From: K189A clade bacterium
GTDB taxonomy: Bacteria; Pseudomonadota; Gammaproteobacteria; Pseudomonadales; Azotimanducaceae
DNA length: 64,000 nucleotides
Direction: 5' to 3'
Assembly: GCA_902528515.1 (NCBI GenBank)
Contig: CABZTD010000006.1
Span: 24,927 to 88,926, forward strand
Shown here: positions 9,315 to 18,844 of the stretch, piece by piece
Layout: each line of letters opens with the position of its first letter
Position numbering within the stretch: position 1 is the first letter of the stretch
The notes under the pieces: model-generated
What the model was told of the DNA's origin: nothing
Seen by the model: the letters and a program-made list of their open reading frames with translations, nothing else
The model's database searches: none
Translations under genes and position numbers: made by a program

Positions 9315-9341
9315 CGTGCTGCCTAGCAATCCACAACGCCG

Positions 9342-10472
9342 ATGAGCAGCGTTCGCCTGCAGGTCAACCTTGATGCGCTCGCAGAAAATTTTCATAAGCT
9401 GCGTCGGCGAGGCGCGCAAAGCATGCCTGCAAATATGTCGGCTGCCGTCGTCAAGGCCAATGGCTACGGTCTCGGCATGCACGTTGTGGCAAGTCGACTT
9501 TACCAGGAGGGCTGCCGGCGCTTCTTCGTGGCTACTGCCGCAGAAGGGGTGCAAGTGCGAACCTTGTTACCCGATGTCCACATCTATGTGCTCGCCGGAG
9601 CGACAAGACAAACCCTTGGCGACCTAAAGGCCTATCAGTTGACTCCGGTTCTAAATACCCGCCAGCAATGTGAACTCTGGTCCCCAACACGCCAACCCGC
9701 CGCCTTACACATCGATACGGGCATGCATCGGCTTGGCATGTCTTGGGATGATGACCTGTCGCAACTGCCAGCTTTGCAGCTTGAGCTTCTCATAACGCAT
9801 TTCGCTCGGGCGGACGAGTGGAGCGACACCCTTCGCTCGCAGCAGACCCAGCGCTTTGAGAGTTGCTTTGCTGCATTGCGCGAACGTCATCCGGATCTTT
9901 TGGCGAGTTTGAATAACAGTGCCGCGGTTTTGACGGATCAACGGAAGAAAGTAGCACTCTTGCAAAGCGAGCATCAAGGCTGCGTTGACCGCCTTGGTGT
10001 GGGGCTTTACGGAGTCAATCCACACACCCAGACCGATACGCCGGCGGCAAAACAGCTGCTTGCTAATGTCGCCACTCTCGAGGCCGAGGTGATGCAGGTG
10101 CGTCGGGTGAGGGCCGGCGCCACGGTAGGGTACGGCAGCACTCATTGCGTTAGCGGCTCCGGTCGTTTGGTAACCATCGGCGCGGGCTATGCCGATGGTG
10201 TGCCCCGCCTGCTGTCCAACCAAGGCCATGTCTTCTTTCAGGGCTACCGACTGCCCATCGTCGGTCGTATCAGCATGGATTCCCTAGTTGTTGAGCTAGC
10301 GGATGAAACCTCGATGACCTGTGAGATTGACGAGGGTGATTGGGTCGAAATCTTTGGCCCCCATTTGTCCGTTGAGGAGGTTGCGAGCCAAGCCCAAACC
10401 ATTGCTTATGAGATTTTCACCGGGCTGGGATCTCGGGTGCAACGACTGTCATACTCTCAGCAAGGCGAGTAA
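9342..10472 (+). CDS. alr: Alanine racemase
   Basis: PLP-dependent conversion of L- to D-alanine for peptidoglycan. The PLP lysine lies in AAVVKANGYGLGMH near residue 38, and the second catalytic residue, a tyrosine, is in VGYGSTHC near residue 266. NSAAVL, VDRLGVGLYG and VGRISMDSLVVEL are further family blocks. The length of 376 aa is normal. It starts 27 bases after the cytochrome c stop and 15 bases before the next SDR, so the three may share a transcript. It could be a broader-specificity amino-acid racemase, but the motifs are standard Alr. Confidence 0.88.
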   Translation: MSSVRLQVNLDALAENFHKLRRRGAQSMPANMSAAVVKANGYGLGMHVVASRLYQEGCRRFFVATAAEGVQVRTLLPDVHIYVLAGATRQTLGDLKAYQLTPVLNTRQQCELWSPTRQPAALHIDTGMHRLGMSWDDDLSQLPALQLELLITHFARADEWSDTLRSQQTQRFESCFAALRERHPDLLASLNNSAAVLTDQRKKVALLQSEHQGCVDRLGVGLYGVNPHTQTDTPAAKQLLANVATLEAEVMQVRRVRAGATVGYGSTHCVSGSGRLVTIGAGYADGVPRLLSNQGHVFFQGYRLPIVGRISMDSLVVELADETSMTCEIDEGDWVEIFGPHLSVEEVASQAQTIAYEIFTGLGSRVQRLSYSQQGE

Positions 10473-10487
10473 CGAAGGGGCGGCAAG

Positions 10488-11297
10488 ATGTCAGCAGTCG
10501 ATAGGAACGGTGTGTTAGCCGGCAAGGTAGCGGTCATTACAGGCGCTAGCCGAGGGATTGGCGACGCGCTGGCGCGACGTTATGCCATGGAAGGTGCAAG
10601 GGTCGTAGTCTCGGCCCGAACAGTGGAGGGTGGAGACCATTACCTACCAGGATCGATTAATGAAACCGTCGCCGATATCTTGGCAGCTGGTGGTGAGGCG
10701 ATCGCCGTTAAAGCGGACCTAGCTGTGGCGGAGGATCGACAGCGCCTGGTGGATGCCGCTATAGAAGCCTATGGCGGTGTTGATATTTTGGTTAACAACG
10801 CCGCCATTACCTATTTTATTCCAGTGACCGATTTCCCAGAAAAGCGCTTTCGATTGATGATTGATGTGCAGGTATGGGCTCCGTTTGAGCTGGCGCAGCT
10901 GGTATTGCAGGGCATGCGGGAGCGAGGGTCAGGCTGGATACTCAATGTGTCTTCACATGCTGCCCTGCATCCTGAGAAAACCATGCAAGGCAGAGGCGGT
11001 ACGGTTTACGGCATGTGTAAGGCGGCCCTCGAACGATTTACCACGGGCCTGGCGCAAGAAGTCTACGACGAGGGCATTGGCGTCAATGTGATTTCACCGG
11101 GCTTGGTGGCAACGCCAGGAGTCATGCATCACAAGTTGATTAATGAAAGCAATGAAGATCGAGTAACGCCGGTCGAGCATATGGCAGAGGCGTGTCTACA
11201 CCTGTGTCATGGTGATCCGCAAACTTTGACCGGGCGCATCGACTATGCCGATTCGGTAATGGAAGAGTTTTCGCTCAGTGCCAGATCACTGATTTGA
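10488..11297 (+). CDS. Short-chain dehydrogenase/reductase
   Basis: A classical SDR of 269 residues: cofactor loop TGASRGIG near residue 20, DILVNNAAITYF with the NNA motif, NVSSHAALHP with the catalytic Ser, and GGTVYGMCKAALERF with the YxxxK pair. A NAD(P)-dependent oxidoreductase of an alcohol or 3-oxo compound. It may be linked to the aminotransferase and acyl-CoA dehydrogenase downstream, which run the same way, but the substrate is unknown. VVVSARTVEGGD after the second strand has Arg in a position that often favours NADPH. Confidence 0.85.
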   Translation: MSAVDRNGVLAGKVAVITGASRGIGDALARRYAMEGARVVVSARTVEGGDHYLPGSINETVADILAAGGEAIAVKADLAVAEDRQRLVDAAIEAYGGVDILVNNAAITYFIPVTDFPEKRFRLMIDVQVWAPFELAQLVLQGMRERGSGWILNVSSHAALHPEKTMQGRGGTVYGMCKAALERFTTGLAQEVYDEGIGVNVISPGLVATPGVMHHKLINESNEDRVTPVEHMAEACLHLCHGDPQTLTGRIDYADSVMEEFSLSARSLI

Positions 11298-11342
11298 CTA
11301 GCGAAGTCTGATACGGCTTAGACACTCGTCGGGAGAAAATAA

Positions 11343-12755
11343 ATGACTGAGATTTCAAGATTTGCAACCCACAATGAATACCCCGATCAATCAGTAGAGG
11401 GGATGGATCTGCGGCATTTGTTGCATCCCTCTACGAATCTTGCACAACACCAGCAGCATGGCCCCATAGTGTTGGAGAGTGCCGACGGTGTTTACATCAC
11501 CGACAATCAGGGCAAGCAATATCTCGAAGGTATGTCAGGCCTCTGGTGCACGGCGATTGGCTATGGTCAGGAGGAGCTGGCCAAGGTGGCCTATGATCAG
11601 ATGCGAAAGCTAAATTATTCACAGTTATTTGCAGGCCGTACAAATGAGCCTTCTGTGTTGTTGGCTGACAAGCTGAAGAGAATGGCACCCTTCGATGCTG
11701 GCAGGGTGTTTTTTGGACTTTCAGGCAGCGACGCTAACGACACTCAAATTAAGCTGATCTGGTACTACAACAACGCGCTTGGTCGGCCAGAAAAGAAAAA
11801 GATCATTTCTCGCAAACGCGGATACCACGGGGTAACCGTTGCTAGTGGCTCACTCACAGGCCTGCCTCCCTTCCATGCGGCCTTTGATCTGCCCATGCCC
11901 GGGATCCTGCACACCACGTCACCGCACTATTACAGTGAAGGAATGCCTGGAGAATCACAGAGTGACTTTCTGCAGCGACTGGTAGATGACCTTGAGCAGA
12001 TGATCGAAAGCGAAGGACCGGAAACGGTTGCCGCCTTTATTGCAGAACCGATTCTAGGGGCGGGTGGGGTCATCGTACCTCCAGAAAATTACTATCCACG
12101 TATTCAGCATGTACTCGACAAGTACGATATTGCCTTTATCGACGATGAGGTGATCTGCGGCTTCGGACGCACGGGTAAGCCATTTGGCGCAGAGTCCTTG
12201 GACATCCGCCCAACCACCATGAGTATTGCCAAGGCGCTTTCATCTGCCTACTTGCCGATCAGTGCAGTGCTGATACCCGAAAACATGTATGAAGCATTTG
12301 CGGATCGGTCGGGTGAGCTTGGCAACTTTTCCCATGGGTTTACCTATTCAGGGCATCCGGTTTGTGCGGCTGTAGCGTTGCGAAATTTAGAGATCATGGA
12401 AGAGCTATCGCTGTTCGAGCACGCTGAAAAAATGGGCGACATCCTGCAGCAGCGTTTGCAATCATTTGTTGATCACCCGCTTATTGGCGAAGTGCGAGGC
12501 AAAGGGCTGATAGCGGCTCTTGAGCTGGTTCGCTGCCGCGAGCCGCGTACACCGTTTAAGCCGAGCGATGGAGTGGGTGCTTACTGTTCGAATGCCTGTC
12601 ATGAAGCGGGTCTGGTGTTGCGTAATCTCGGCGATGCCGTGGCAATTTGTCCACCGCTTATCATTACCGAAGCGCAAATCGATGAACTGATCAGCAAATT
12701 GACCAAGGCACTTGATCAAACTCTGAGCTGGACCCAGAAACAGGGGCTGCTTTAG
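11343..12755 (+). CDS. Class III PLP-dependent aminotransferase (omega-amino acid/pyruvate type)
   Basis: A 470-residue class III aminotransferase. [18 protein letters not shown] holds the PLP-contacting Asp, and [20 protein letters not shown] the Schiff-base lysine. [20 protein letters not shown] near the N-terminus is typical of omega-amino-acid:pyruvate transaminases. The reaction would move a terminal amino group from an amine or beta-amino acid to a keto acid. GGGAGA precedes the ATG. The SDR upstream and acyl-CoA dehydrogenase downstream suggest a catabolic neighbourhood, though a 237-base gap separates the latter. Confidence 0.85.
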   Translation: MTEISRFATHNEYPDQSVEGMDLRHLLHPSTNLAQHQQHGPIVLESADGVYITDNQGKQYLEGMSGLWCTAIGYGQEELAKVAYDQMRKLNYSQLFAGRTNEPSVLLADKLKRMAPFDAGRVFFGLSGSDANDTQIKLIWYYNNALGRPEKKKIISRKRGYHGVTVASGSLTGLPPFHAAFDLPMPGILHTTSPHYYSEGMPGESQSDFLQRLVDDLEQMIESEGPETVAAFIAEPILGAGGVIVPPENYYPRIQHVLDKYDIAFIDDEVICGFGRTGKPFGAESLDIRPTTMSIAKALSSAYLPISAVLIPENMYEAFADRSGELGNFSHGFTYSGHPVCAAVALRNLEIMEELSLFEHAEKMGDILQQRLQSFVDHPLIGEVRGKGLIAALELVRCREPRTPFKPSDGVGAYCSNACHEAGLVLRNLGDAVAICPPLIITEAQIDELISKLTKALDQTLSWTQKQGLL

Positions 12756-12992
12756 CAGGTCACCTGGAGAGGCCAAACCAAGAGGCCAATCACAAACTCC
12801 ACTTCGCGATCGAAGCAAGCACAGTCTTTCCCGCGGACTCTCCTTGGGTCGTTACTGAGCACTCGTCGTAAAGTGGCGGCGAAATGCATTGACGAGGTGA
12901 TCATCACACCGTCCTTCCTGGTTTCAAATCCGTCGCAGAGCAATATCGGATATCGGTTATCATGGTAGGCAAAGGGCGAGAGGAATTACACA

Positions 12993-14162
12993 ATGCACCT
13001 AATACCCGATTTCGATTTTGGACATGGAGAGACTATTGGTCAGCTGCGAGATAGCGTAGCAAGCTTCTGCGCCAAAGAACTTGCCCCGCGAGCAGCTGAG
13101 ATTGATCGTAATAATGAGTTTCCCCGGGATCTATGGCCGAGGTTGGGTGATCTCGGCGTGCTGGGTATGACCGTGCCCCCCGAATACGGTGGCGTTGACA
13201 TGGGCTATTTGGCCCACACCGTTGTATTAGAGGAAATCAGTCGGGCCTCAGGGTCAGTTGGACTGTCCTACGGCGCGCATTCAAACTTATGCGTAAATCA
13301 GATTGTGCGTTTTGGTACACACGAGCAGCGCCAGAATTACTTACCCAAGTTGGTCTCGGGAGAGTATCTAGGGGCGCTCGCCATGAGTGAGCCAGGCTCA
13401 GGTTCTGATGTGGTGAGTCTCAGTCTTCGCGCAACCGATGACGGCGACGATTACGTGCTTAACGGCAATAAAATGTGGATAACCAATGGCCCAGGAGCCG
13501 ACGTATTGGTTGTGTACGCGACAATCGATCCGACATTGGGCTCCAAAGGCATCACTGCGTTTCTTATCGAGAAAGACATGGTGGGGTTCACCACAGGCGG
13601 CAAGCTAGACAAAATGGGCATGCGTGGATCCGATACAGCAGAGCTGATCTTTGAAGACTGTCGCGTTCCAAAGCGTCAGATTCTTGGCAAAGTGGGCCAG
13701 GGCGTTAGTATTCTCATGAGTGGCCTCGATTATGAGCGAGTGGTATTAGCAGGCGGGGCACTAGGACTCAGTCGTGCGGCTCTCGATGTAGTAATGCCTT
13801 ATCTACACGAGCGCAAACAGTTTGGACAGTCCATTGGTGAGTTTCAGCTTATGCAAGCAAAAATTGCAGATATGTACACCGAGACCAATGCCGCCAGGGC
13901 TTATGTATATTCTGTGGCGGCTGCCTGCGACGCTGATCGTACAACGCGAATCGACGCAGCTGGATGCATACTCTATGCGGCTGAACGAGCCACACAACAT
14001 GCTCTGCAGGCAGTTCAGGCGTTGGGCGGGAACGGTTACATTAATGACTACCCAGCAGCGCGTCTGTTGCGCGACGCTAAGCTGTATGAGATCGGCGCGG
14101 GAACCAGTGAAATTCGGCGTATGCTGATTGGTAGAGAGTTATTCGACGCGACTAGAGCATAG
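12993..14162 (+). CDS. Isovaleryl-CoA dehydrogenase-like acyl-CoA dehydrogenase
   Basis: A FAD-dependent acyl-CoA dehydrogenase of 389 residues, with [16 protein letters not shown] and [15 protein letters not shown] (FAD and substrate contacts) and [38 protein letters not shown] and [17 protein letters not shown] complete the C-terminal region. The base appears to be the Glu in [13 protein letters not shown], the position used by isovaleryl-CoA dehydrogenases instead of the usual C-terminal Glu. That supports leucine catabolism: isovaleryl-CoA to 3-methylcrotonyl-CoA, passing electrons to ETF. The usual partners (methylcrotonyl-CoA carboxylase, hydroxymethylglutaryl-CoA lyase) are not in the window. 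GAGAGGAA precedes the ATG. Confidence 0.8.
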   Translation: MHLIPDFDFGHGETIGQLRDSVASFCAKELAPRAAEIDRNNEFPRDLWPRLGDLGVLGMTVPPEYGGVDMGYLAHTVVLEEISRASGSVGLSYGAHSNLCVNQIVRFGTHEQRQNYLPKLVSGEYLGALAMSEPGSGSDVVSLSLRATDDGDDYVLNGNKMWITNGPGADVLVVYATIDPTLGSKGITAFLIEKDMVGFTTGGKLDKMGMRGSDTAELIFEDCRVPKRQILGKVGQGVSILMSGLDYERVVLAGGALGLSRAALDVVMPYLHERKQFGQSIGEFQLMQAKIADMYTETNAARAYVYSVAAACDADRTTRIDAAGCILYAAERATQHALQAVQALGGNGYINDYPAARLLRDAKLYEIGAGTSEIRRMLIGRELFDATRA

Positions 14163-14260
14163 CGGTACAATGTAGATACTCGTCAATGGAGGTAAACCTC
14201 TATAGACCATCTCCTCGTCAAACGAACATTAATATTGGGAAAAAGAAGGAAGCTGCTTTT

Positions 14261-14839
14261 ATGCTTAGAAAGGCGACTGGTGCATTTACGCTTTTGCTCT
14301 CCTCGGCGATTTATGCGGTCCCACCCGGCACTGAAGATGAAATTGCGGAAAGAATAAAACCTTTTGGAACGCTTGCCAGAGCTGAGAAAAGCTCCGTAGA
14401 GGTAGTGCCTGCAGTGAAGCAACCTTTGGCGCTCGAAAAAGTTGAATTGTCCGAAGGTAGCGAGCACGTAGTGGAGATGCTAAATGCGGGCGAAGATGGG
14501 AGCATGGTCTTTAAGCCCGCAGTCTTGAAGGTATCTATCGGCGATACTATTCATTTTAAGGCAACCGACCTAGCGCACAATTCGGCTTCAATCGATGGCA
14601 TGGTGCCTGAAGGTGCGAAGAGTTGGGCGGGTGCCCTTAGCGCAGATATTAGCGTAACGCTTGATCAGGAGGGCATTTACGTCTACCAGTGCGACCCGCA
14701 TGTGGTTATGGCCATGGTTGGAGTGGTTCAGGTCGGAAAAGCGGTGAATAGAGAAGCCATAGAGGCTTCGGCAGAAGCGATGAAAGCTCAGTTTGCTATG
14801 AATACCGACCGACTAGAAAATTATCTGTCCAGACTTTGA
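14261..14839 (+). CDS. Pseudoazurin-like blue copper protein with N-terminal extension
   Basis: The C-terminal domain follows pseudoazurin closely: EHVVEMLNAGEDGSMVFKPA, SIGDTIHFKATDLAHNSAS and YQCDPHVVMAMVGVVQVG. The type 1 copper ligands His (AHNS), Cys and His (CDPH) and Met (MAM) are all present, so it should be a periplasmic one-electron carrier. The ATG at 14261 has AGAAGGA upstream and opens a signal peptide (MLRKATGAFTLLLSSAIYA); the track start at 14186 is too early. About 45 extra residues precede the cupredoxin domain, beginning GTEDEIAERIKPFGTLA, a pattern I associate with the leader of cytochrome c5 proteins. It starts about 100 bases after the acyl-CoA dehydrogenase. Confidence 0.85.
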   Translation: MLRKATGAFTLLLSSAIYAVPPGTEDEIAERIKPFGTLARAEKSSVEVVPAVKQPLALEKVELSEGSEHVVEMLNAGEDGSMVFKPAVLKVSIGDTIHFKATDLAHNSASIDGMVPEGAKSWAGALSADISVTLDQEGIYVYQCDPHVVMAMVGVVQVGKAVNREAIEASAEAMKAQFAMNTDRLENYLSRL

Positions 14840-15130
14840 TAGGAAACACGCGGATGAAAAATTTTCGCTACTGACCTTTAATCTTTTGGACTGCAGGCTT
14901 AGGCAAGTTCAGCATCGCGTTATGCTCTTGCCACTATGGAAGAAGCAGAATCCACCCTTGTAAGAGCCTCGACAAGGCCCTACGCACAAGAATGGTGCGG
15001 CATGGTAACTTGCTCGCGCTGTTATAGAGCGGTGAAAGCAGATTCCCCGGCTGCCGCTTTTCCTTAATGCGCTTTCGTTATTCGGTTGTTATTGAATTTG
15101 GGGAAAAAAGTTAATTAAAACAGTCGTTAA

Positions 15131-15145
15131 GCCCTCTAATGGTGC
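15131..15145 (+). promoter_or_regulatory. NtrC-like enhancer palindrome upstream of the porin gene
   Basis: GCCCTCTAATGGTGC matches the NtrC site pattern GCACY-N5-GGTGC with one changed base in the left half and a perfect right half. It ends 26 bases before the GG of the sigma-54 promoter. The same arrangement occurs upstream of glnK. Binding by NtrC is inferred. Confidence 0.65.
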
Positions 15146-15169
15146 GTTGGAGCGGACTTAGCCAAAAGT

Positions 15170-15185
15170 TGGCCCGTATGTTGCT
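15170..15185 (+). promoter_or_regulatory. Sigma-54 (-24/-12) promoter of the TorF porin gene
   Basis: TGGCCCGTATGTTGCT fits the RpoN consensus TGGCAC(R)-N4-TTGC(W) with a single mismatch. The invariant GG and GC are exactly 10 bases apart. Transcription would start near 15197, giving a leader of about 110 bases to the porin ATG. It is paired with the NtrC-like site upstream. Confidence 0.8.
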
Positions 15186-15306
15186 TTAACATGCGGGCAC
15201 GAAAGCGTATATTAGGGCTCAAAGGCGTCATTGGCTGTAACACGACTGACGCTAGGAGCAGGTGAACGAGAGTTCTAGCAAATTACTCAATCTGTCAGGA
15301 GAGACG

Positions 15307-15942
15307 ATGAAAACACTCACTAAAGCCATATCCGCTGCAGCAATCGCTGTGGGCTCGTTAGGAGCGACCTCTGTCGCAAGTGCCGATGTTTCTTACAACA
15401 TAGGATACGCGTCCGAGTATTACTACCGAGGTTTTTACCAGAAGAATTCTTCAGCAAGCGCTGGAATAGACTACGAGGAAGGCGGATTTTACGTCGGAGC
15501 TTGGACTGCTGACGTTGGTGAGGGGCTGGAGTACGACATTTACGGCGGATACGGAATGGACATCGGTGATATTTCCGTAGGCGTTGGATTTACGGGGTAT
15601 TATTACACCGACGACTTTGACGATACCTACGAAGAAGTGAATCTCAGCGTGGGATACGGTCCAGTGTCTATCGGCTACTCATTCGGCGAGTGGGACGGCG
15701 ATGGCGGTCAGGATTATGACTTTCTGGATATCTCAATCGACTTGGGCTCAGGTTTTTATGGAACCTACGGTTCGTTTGGTGACGAATTTGATGGCGACTA
15801 CTTCGAGCTCGGGTATGGCACCACTGTTTCGGACATCGACGTGGGTGTTGCTTTGATCTTCCCTAGCGACGAAATCGAACAAGCCGACGGAGAAAACGGC
15901 AACGGCGAAGGGATTGTCTTTTCTCTCGGCAAATCCTTCTAA
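15307..15942 (+). CDS. TorF-family putative outer-membrane porin
   Basis: The ATG at 15307, preceded by AGGAGA, opens a signal peptide (MKTLTKAISAAAIAVGSLGA) cut after ASA. The mature 188 residues are rich in Gly, Tyr, Asp and aromatic alternation (SYNIGYASEYYYRGFYQ, VGVGFTGYYYTDDF). They end in Phe (LGKSF), as expected for an outer-membrane beta-barrel. The opening and length fit the TorF putative porin family. Very acidic loops suggest passage of small cations or ammonium-type solutes, but this is inference. It has its own sigma-54/NtrC-type promoter and a terminator, so it is a single-gene unit probably induced by nitrogen limitation together with glnK-amtB. Confidence 0.8.
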   Translation: MKTLTKAISAAAIAVGSLGATSVASADVSYNIGYASEYYYRGFYQKNSSASAGIDYEEGGFYVGAWTADVGEGLEYDIYGGYGMDIGDISVGVGFTGYYYTDDFDDTYEEVNLSVGYGPVSIGYSFGEWDGDGGQDYDFLDISIDLGSGFYGTYGSFGDEFDGDYFELGYGTTVSDIDVGVALIFPSDEIEQADGENGNGEGIVFSLGKSF

Positions 15943-15965
15943 CTGGCCGATTAGAACGGATATCA

Positions 15966-15990
15966 GGGGCTCCCTCGGGAGCCCTTTTTT
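15966..15990 (+). terminator. Intrinsic terminator after the TorF porin gene
   Basis: GGGCTCC-CTCG-GGAGCCC followed directly by six T residues forms a 7-bp GC-rich stem with a four-base loop, starting about 25 bases after the stop codon. Confidence 0.9.
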
Positions 15991-16277
15991 ATGTCATCAC
16001 TAAAAACTCCCCAGCCGCACAGGCTTATTTCCGGGGATCGAAGGCTGTTCATCACAATCCCTGGCCACTTTTTTCCACCCGCTGCCATCCTAACAACAAT
16101 GGCGCCTTGTAATCCTCCCGCCAGAAGTCAGCCGATATGCATCGGGTGTGCCCCTTCTCCTCGCGGGGCCCGTCTGAGCACTGTCGCTTTGTTAGTCAAC
16201 GACTTAAGGGATTATCGGCAATCGGTGGTCTCATGCGTACCTTGGTCGTTATTGCAGATCGCGACGACAGTTTGGCG

Positions 16278-16550
16278 TCAGTTTTCATCCAGAGCTTTCG
16301 CTCCGTTAGCTCCAATTTTCTCCATCTCAGCCAGTCGTTGCTCCAAATAACAAATCTTTGTTTCCAGGGTCGTAACGAGAGCTTCCAGATTTTCAAACTC
16401 GTGCTTTGGTACTAACGAAAGGTTTTTAAGCACCTCCTGAACCTTGGATTCGATATCCTCGCTAATAGAGCGCGCAAGGTCGTTGGGCAAAGTTTCATCG
16501 AGTAAAGTCTTTATAGTCTGGAGTAGCGGGGCGAGCGGATCCATTTGCAT
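16278..16550 (-). CDS. ubiK: Ubiquinone biosynthesis accessory factor UbiK (BMFP/YqiC family)
   Basis: A small protein of about 91 residues. DPLAPLLQTIKTLLDETLPND is followed by an amphipathic region and a coiled-coil C-terminus, FENLEALVTTLETKICYLEQR LAEMEK, the layout of the BMFP/YqiC family. In gammaproteobacteria UbiK works with UbiJ as an assembly or lipid-handling factor of the ubiquinone-making complex. GGAGAAG lies just before the MQMDPL start at 16550; the DPLAP Met at 16544 has better spacing and may be the true start. The track start at 16586 is too early. It is divergent from glnK, a common neighbour in related bacteria. Confidence 0.85.
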   Translation of the reverse strand: MQMDPLAPLLQTIKTLLDETLPNDLARSISEDIESKVQEVLKNLSLVPKHEFENLEALVTTLETKICYLEQRLAEMEKIGANGAKALDEN

Positions 16551-16859
16551 TCTTCTCCTTTTTAGACACTTGTGTTTTGTCGGCATTCTACAGAGCAGCG
16601 ATTCTACAAGGACTGGTTCTCAAGTCCCTATGCAGAGACCGAAATAGCTCCTTAGGCGCCGATGATTTGGTCCAGTGTTTATGTGCGCATTGGTCGGCTG
16701 CGTCTCCCCGAAAGCACCAATTTAAAGCATTGCCGCCCAACGATGCCTTAATTTAGAGCCTAAATACCAAAAAAGGCGAGGTAAGGGTGAGTCTTTAGGC
16801 TGAATTAAGTGCTTCGGAAGTGCGCGCCGCCGCGTTATGGCCGCATTGTGTGTGGTTTT

Positions 16860-16874
16860 GCCCTGATTTTGTGC
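16860..16874 (+). promoter_or_regulatory. NtrC-like enhancer palindrome upstream of glnK
   Basis: GCCCTGATTTTGTGC resembles the NtrC pattern GCACY-N5-GGTGC, with the same GCCCT left half as the site before the porin gene and one mismatch in the right half. It ends 26 bases before the promoter GG, identical to the porin arrangement. Confidence 0.55.
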
Positions 16875-16898
16875 TTTGTTAAGACTTCGACAAAAAGT

Positions 16899-16914
16899 AG
16901 GCACGTATATTGCT
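16899..16914 (+). promoter_or_regulatory. Sigma-54 (-24/-12) promoter of glnK-amtB-amtB
   Basis: AGGCACGTATATTGCT matches the RpoN consensus at all positions but the first; GG and GC are separated by exactly 10 bases. It is the expected promoter class for glnK-amtB, which is switched on by phosphorylated NtrC under nitrogen limitation. Confidence 0.85.
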
Positions 16915-17090
16915 TCGGTTTAAGCGGGTTCTTTGGGTGGAAAACTCGTGTCTTGGAGAGCAAACGACTTACCCTTGTCGCTATTCAAAACGGCTCGATT
17001 CATGGAGAATTTCGTAGCAACAAGAGTTTGATCTTCCACACCAAACAGGTATCGGTGGACTAAGGTTTTCTAGGTACCCCCAACGTTTAG

Positions 17091-17438
<348 letters not shown>

Positions 17439-17462
17439 CCCCAAACATTTGGAGTAAGGATT

Positions 17463-18674
17463 TTGGAAGATCTAATACAATTAGCGTACGCAGTAGACAC
17501 GTTCTACTTCTTGGTAATGGGGGCCATGGTAATGTTCATGGCTCCAGGCTTTGCTATGCTCGAAGCGGGCATGGTTCGATCAAAGAACACATCGGGCATT
17601 CTGGTCAAGAATGTTGGGCTGTTCTCGATAGCTTGCATTATGTACATTTTAATCGGGTACGATCTGATGTACGCGGGCGGTATGATGTTAAGCCCTGACA
17701 ACAGCGTGGAAGACGTTTTGGCCTCTGGGGGCGACGTCTATTATTCCGGCAAATCTGACTTTTTCTTCCAAGTGGTCTTCGTCGCAACGGCTATGTCAAT
17801 TATTTCCGGCGCCGTTGCTGAAAGGATGAAGGTGTGGTCATTTCTTCTGTTCGCCATCATCATGACGGGCGTTATTTATCCAATTCAAGGAAGTTGGAGT
17901 TGGGGAGGTGGTTTCCTCTCCGACGCCGGCTTCGTTGACTTTGCTGGCTCTGGTATTGTCCACATGTGCGGTGCTGCTGCGGCCTTGGCTGGAGTGATTT
18001 TGCTTGGGCCGAGATCTGGGAAGTATAATGACGATGGCACGATAACTCCTATTCCAGGATGTAACATGCCGCTAGCGACACTGGGAATGTTCATACTGTG
18101 GTTTGGCTGGTTTGGTTTTAATGGTGGTTCAGAGCTAAAGCTAAGCAATGTAGACGAAGCCAATGCAGTAGCTCAGGTTTTTGTTAACACAAACATGGCC
18201 GCCGCCTGCGGAGCCGTTGCGGCCCTAGTTATGTCGCAAATCATGTTTGGCAGGGCAGATATCACTATGGCGCTCAACGGAGCGCTCGCTGGGCTGGTCT
18301 CGATAACGGCTGAGCCGTTGTCTGGGACTCACGCGGAATCTATGCTGATTGGCGCGATTGGTGGCGTAATCGTCGTTCTTTCGCTAGTAGCCTTGGACAA
18401 GATAAAAATCGACGATCCGGTAGGCGCCATTTCCGTCCACGGGACGTGCGGTATTTGGGGCTTGCTCGCTGTGCTCATAACAAGCGATGACGCTACACTT
18501 ACGGGCCAGTTAACCGGCTTGGGAGCAATCTTAGGGTTTACCTTCGTCTCCGCTCTGGTCGTTTGGTTCATCATAAAAATGATATTCGGAATTCGAGTGT
18601 CAGAGGAGGAAGAGCTCGCGGGCCTTGACTCCTCAGAAGTCGGCATTACTGCTTATCCTGAATTCAATAAGTAG
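17463..18674 (+). CDS. amtB: Ammonium transporter AmtB, first copy
   Basis: A 403-residue Amt/Rh channel with about 11 membrane segments. The conserved pore parts are visible: SDFFFQVVFVATA with the phenylalanine gate, FVDFAGSGIVHMCG with the structural Asp and first pore His (residue 167), GWFGFNGGS, and AISVHGTCGIWG with the twin His. It brings ammonium into the cytoplasm and is blocked by GlnK. The start is TTG behind GGAGTAAGGA. There is no cleavable signal peptide, unlike E. coli AmtB. It is co-transcribed with glnK, and a second, closely similar amtB follows. Confidence 0.93.
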   Translation: MEDLIQLAYAVDTFYFLVMGAMVMFMAPGFAMLEAGMVRSKNTSGILVKNVGLFSIACIMYILIGYDLMYAGGMMLSPDNSVEDVLASGGDVYYSGKSDFFFQVVFVATAMSIISGAVAERMKVWSFLLFAIIMTGVIYPIQGSWSWGGGFLSDAGFVDFAGSGIVHMCGAAAALAGVILLGPRSGKYNDDGTITPIPGCNMPLATLGMFILWFGWFGFNGGSELKLSNVDEANAVAQVFVNTNMAAACGAVAALVMSQIMFGRADITMALNGALAGLVSITAEPLSGTHAESMLIGAIGGVIVVLSLVALDKIKIDDPVGAISVHGTCGIWGLLAVLITSDDATLTGQLTGLGAILGFTFVSALVVWFIIKMIFGIRVSEEEELAGLDSSEVGITAYPEFNK

Positions 18675-18699
18675 TCGATTAACTCTCTCTAGCGATAAA

Positions 18700-18722
18700 C
18701 GTGGCGGCCTAAGGCCGCCACG
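18700..18722. repeat. Perfect inverted repeat between the two amtB genes
   Basis: CGTGGCGGCC-TAA-GGCCGCCACG gives a perfect 10-bp GC-rich stem with a three-base loop, 26 bases after the first amtB stop. No T-run follows, so it is not a standard terminator. It could dampen read-through to the second amtB or protect the upstream mRNA 3' end. Confidence 0.7.
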
Positions 18723-18844
18723 ATACCCATAACCAGATTGCAAAAAATCCAGCGAAAGTGCGGAGGGGCAGGAAATTGGGTCCTTTCGGCACGTCGGTAA
18801 TGTTCTGCGAACACGACCCCTAATTAGTGAAATGGAGAGATACG

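Larger units (their letters stand above)
14840..15306 (+). other. Long non-coding stretch upstream of the TorF porin gene
   Basis: About 470 bases with no convincing gene. The right half carries an NtrC-like palindrome and a sigma-54 promoter, listed separately, plus an AT-rich stretch (GGGGAAAAAAGTTAATTAAAAC) just upstream of them. Such a stretch could be the bendable DNA usual for enhancer-dependent promoters. I see no terminator hairpin for the pseudoazurin gene in the left half. Confidence 0.6.

Noticed and set aside
9705-10229. 174-codon minus-strand ORF
   Set aside because: It lies wholly inside alr and is a shadow frame.
12756-12992. 63-codon minus-strand ORF between the aminotransferase and acyl-CoA dehydrogenase
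   Set aside because: No family resemblance and no ribosome site; it overlaps the aminotransferase stop and looks random.
18790-18815. Possible sigma-54 promoter before the second amtB (CGGCACG...)
   Set aside because: The -24 part is fair but no TTGC lies at the needed spacing.
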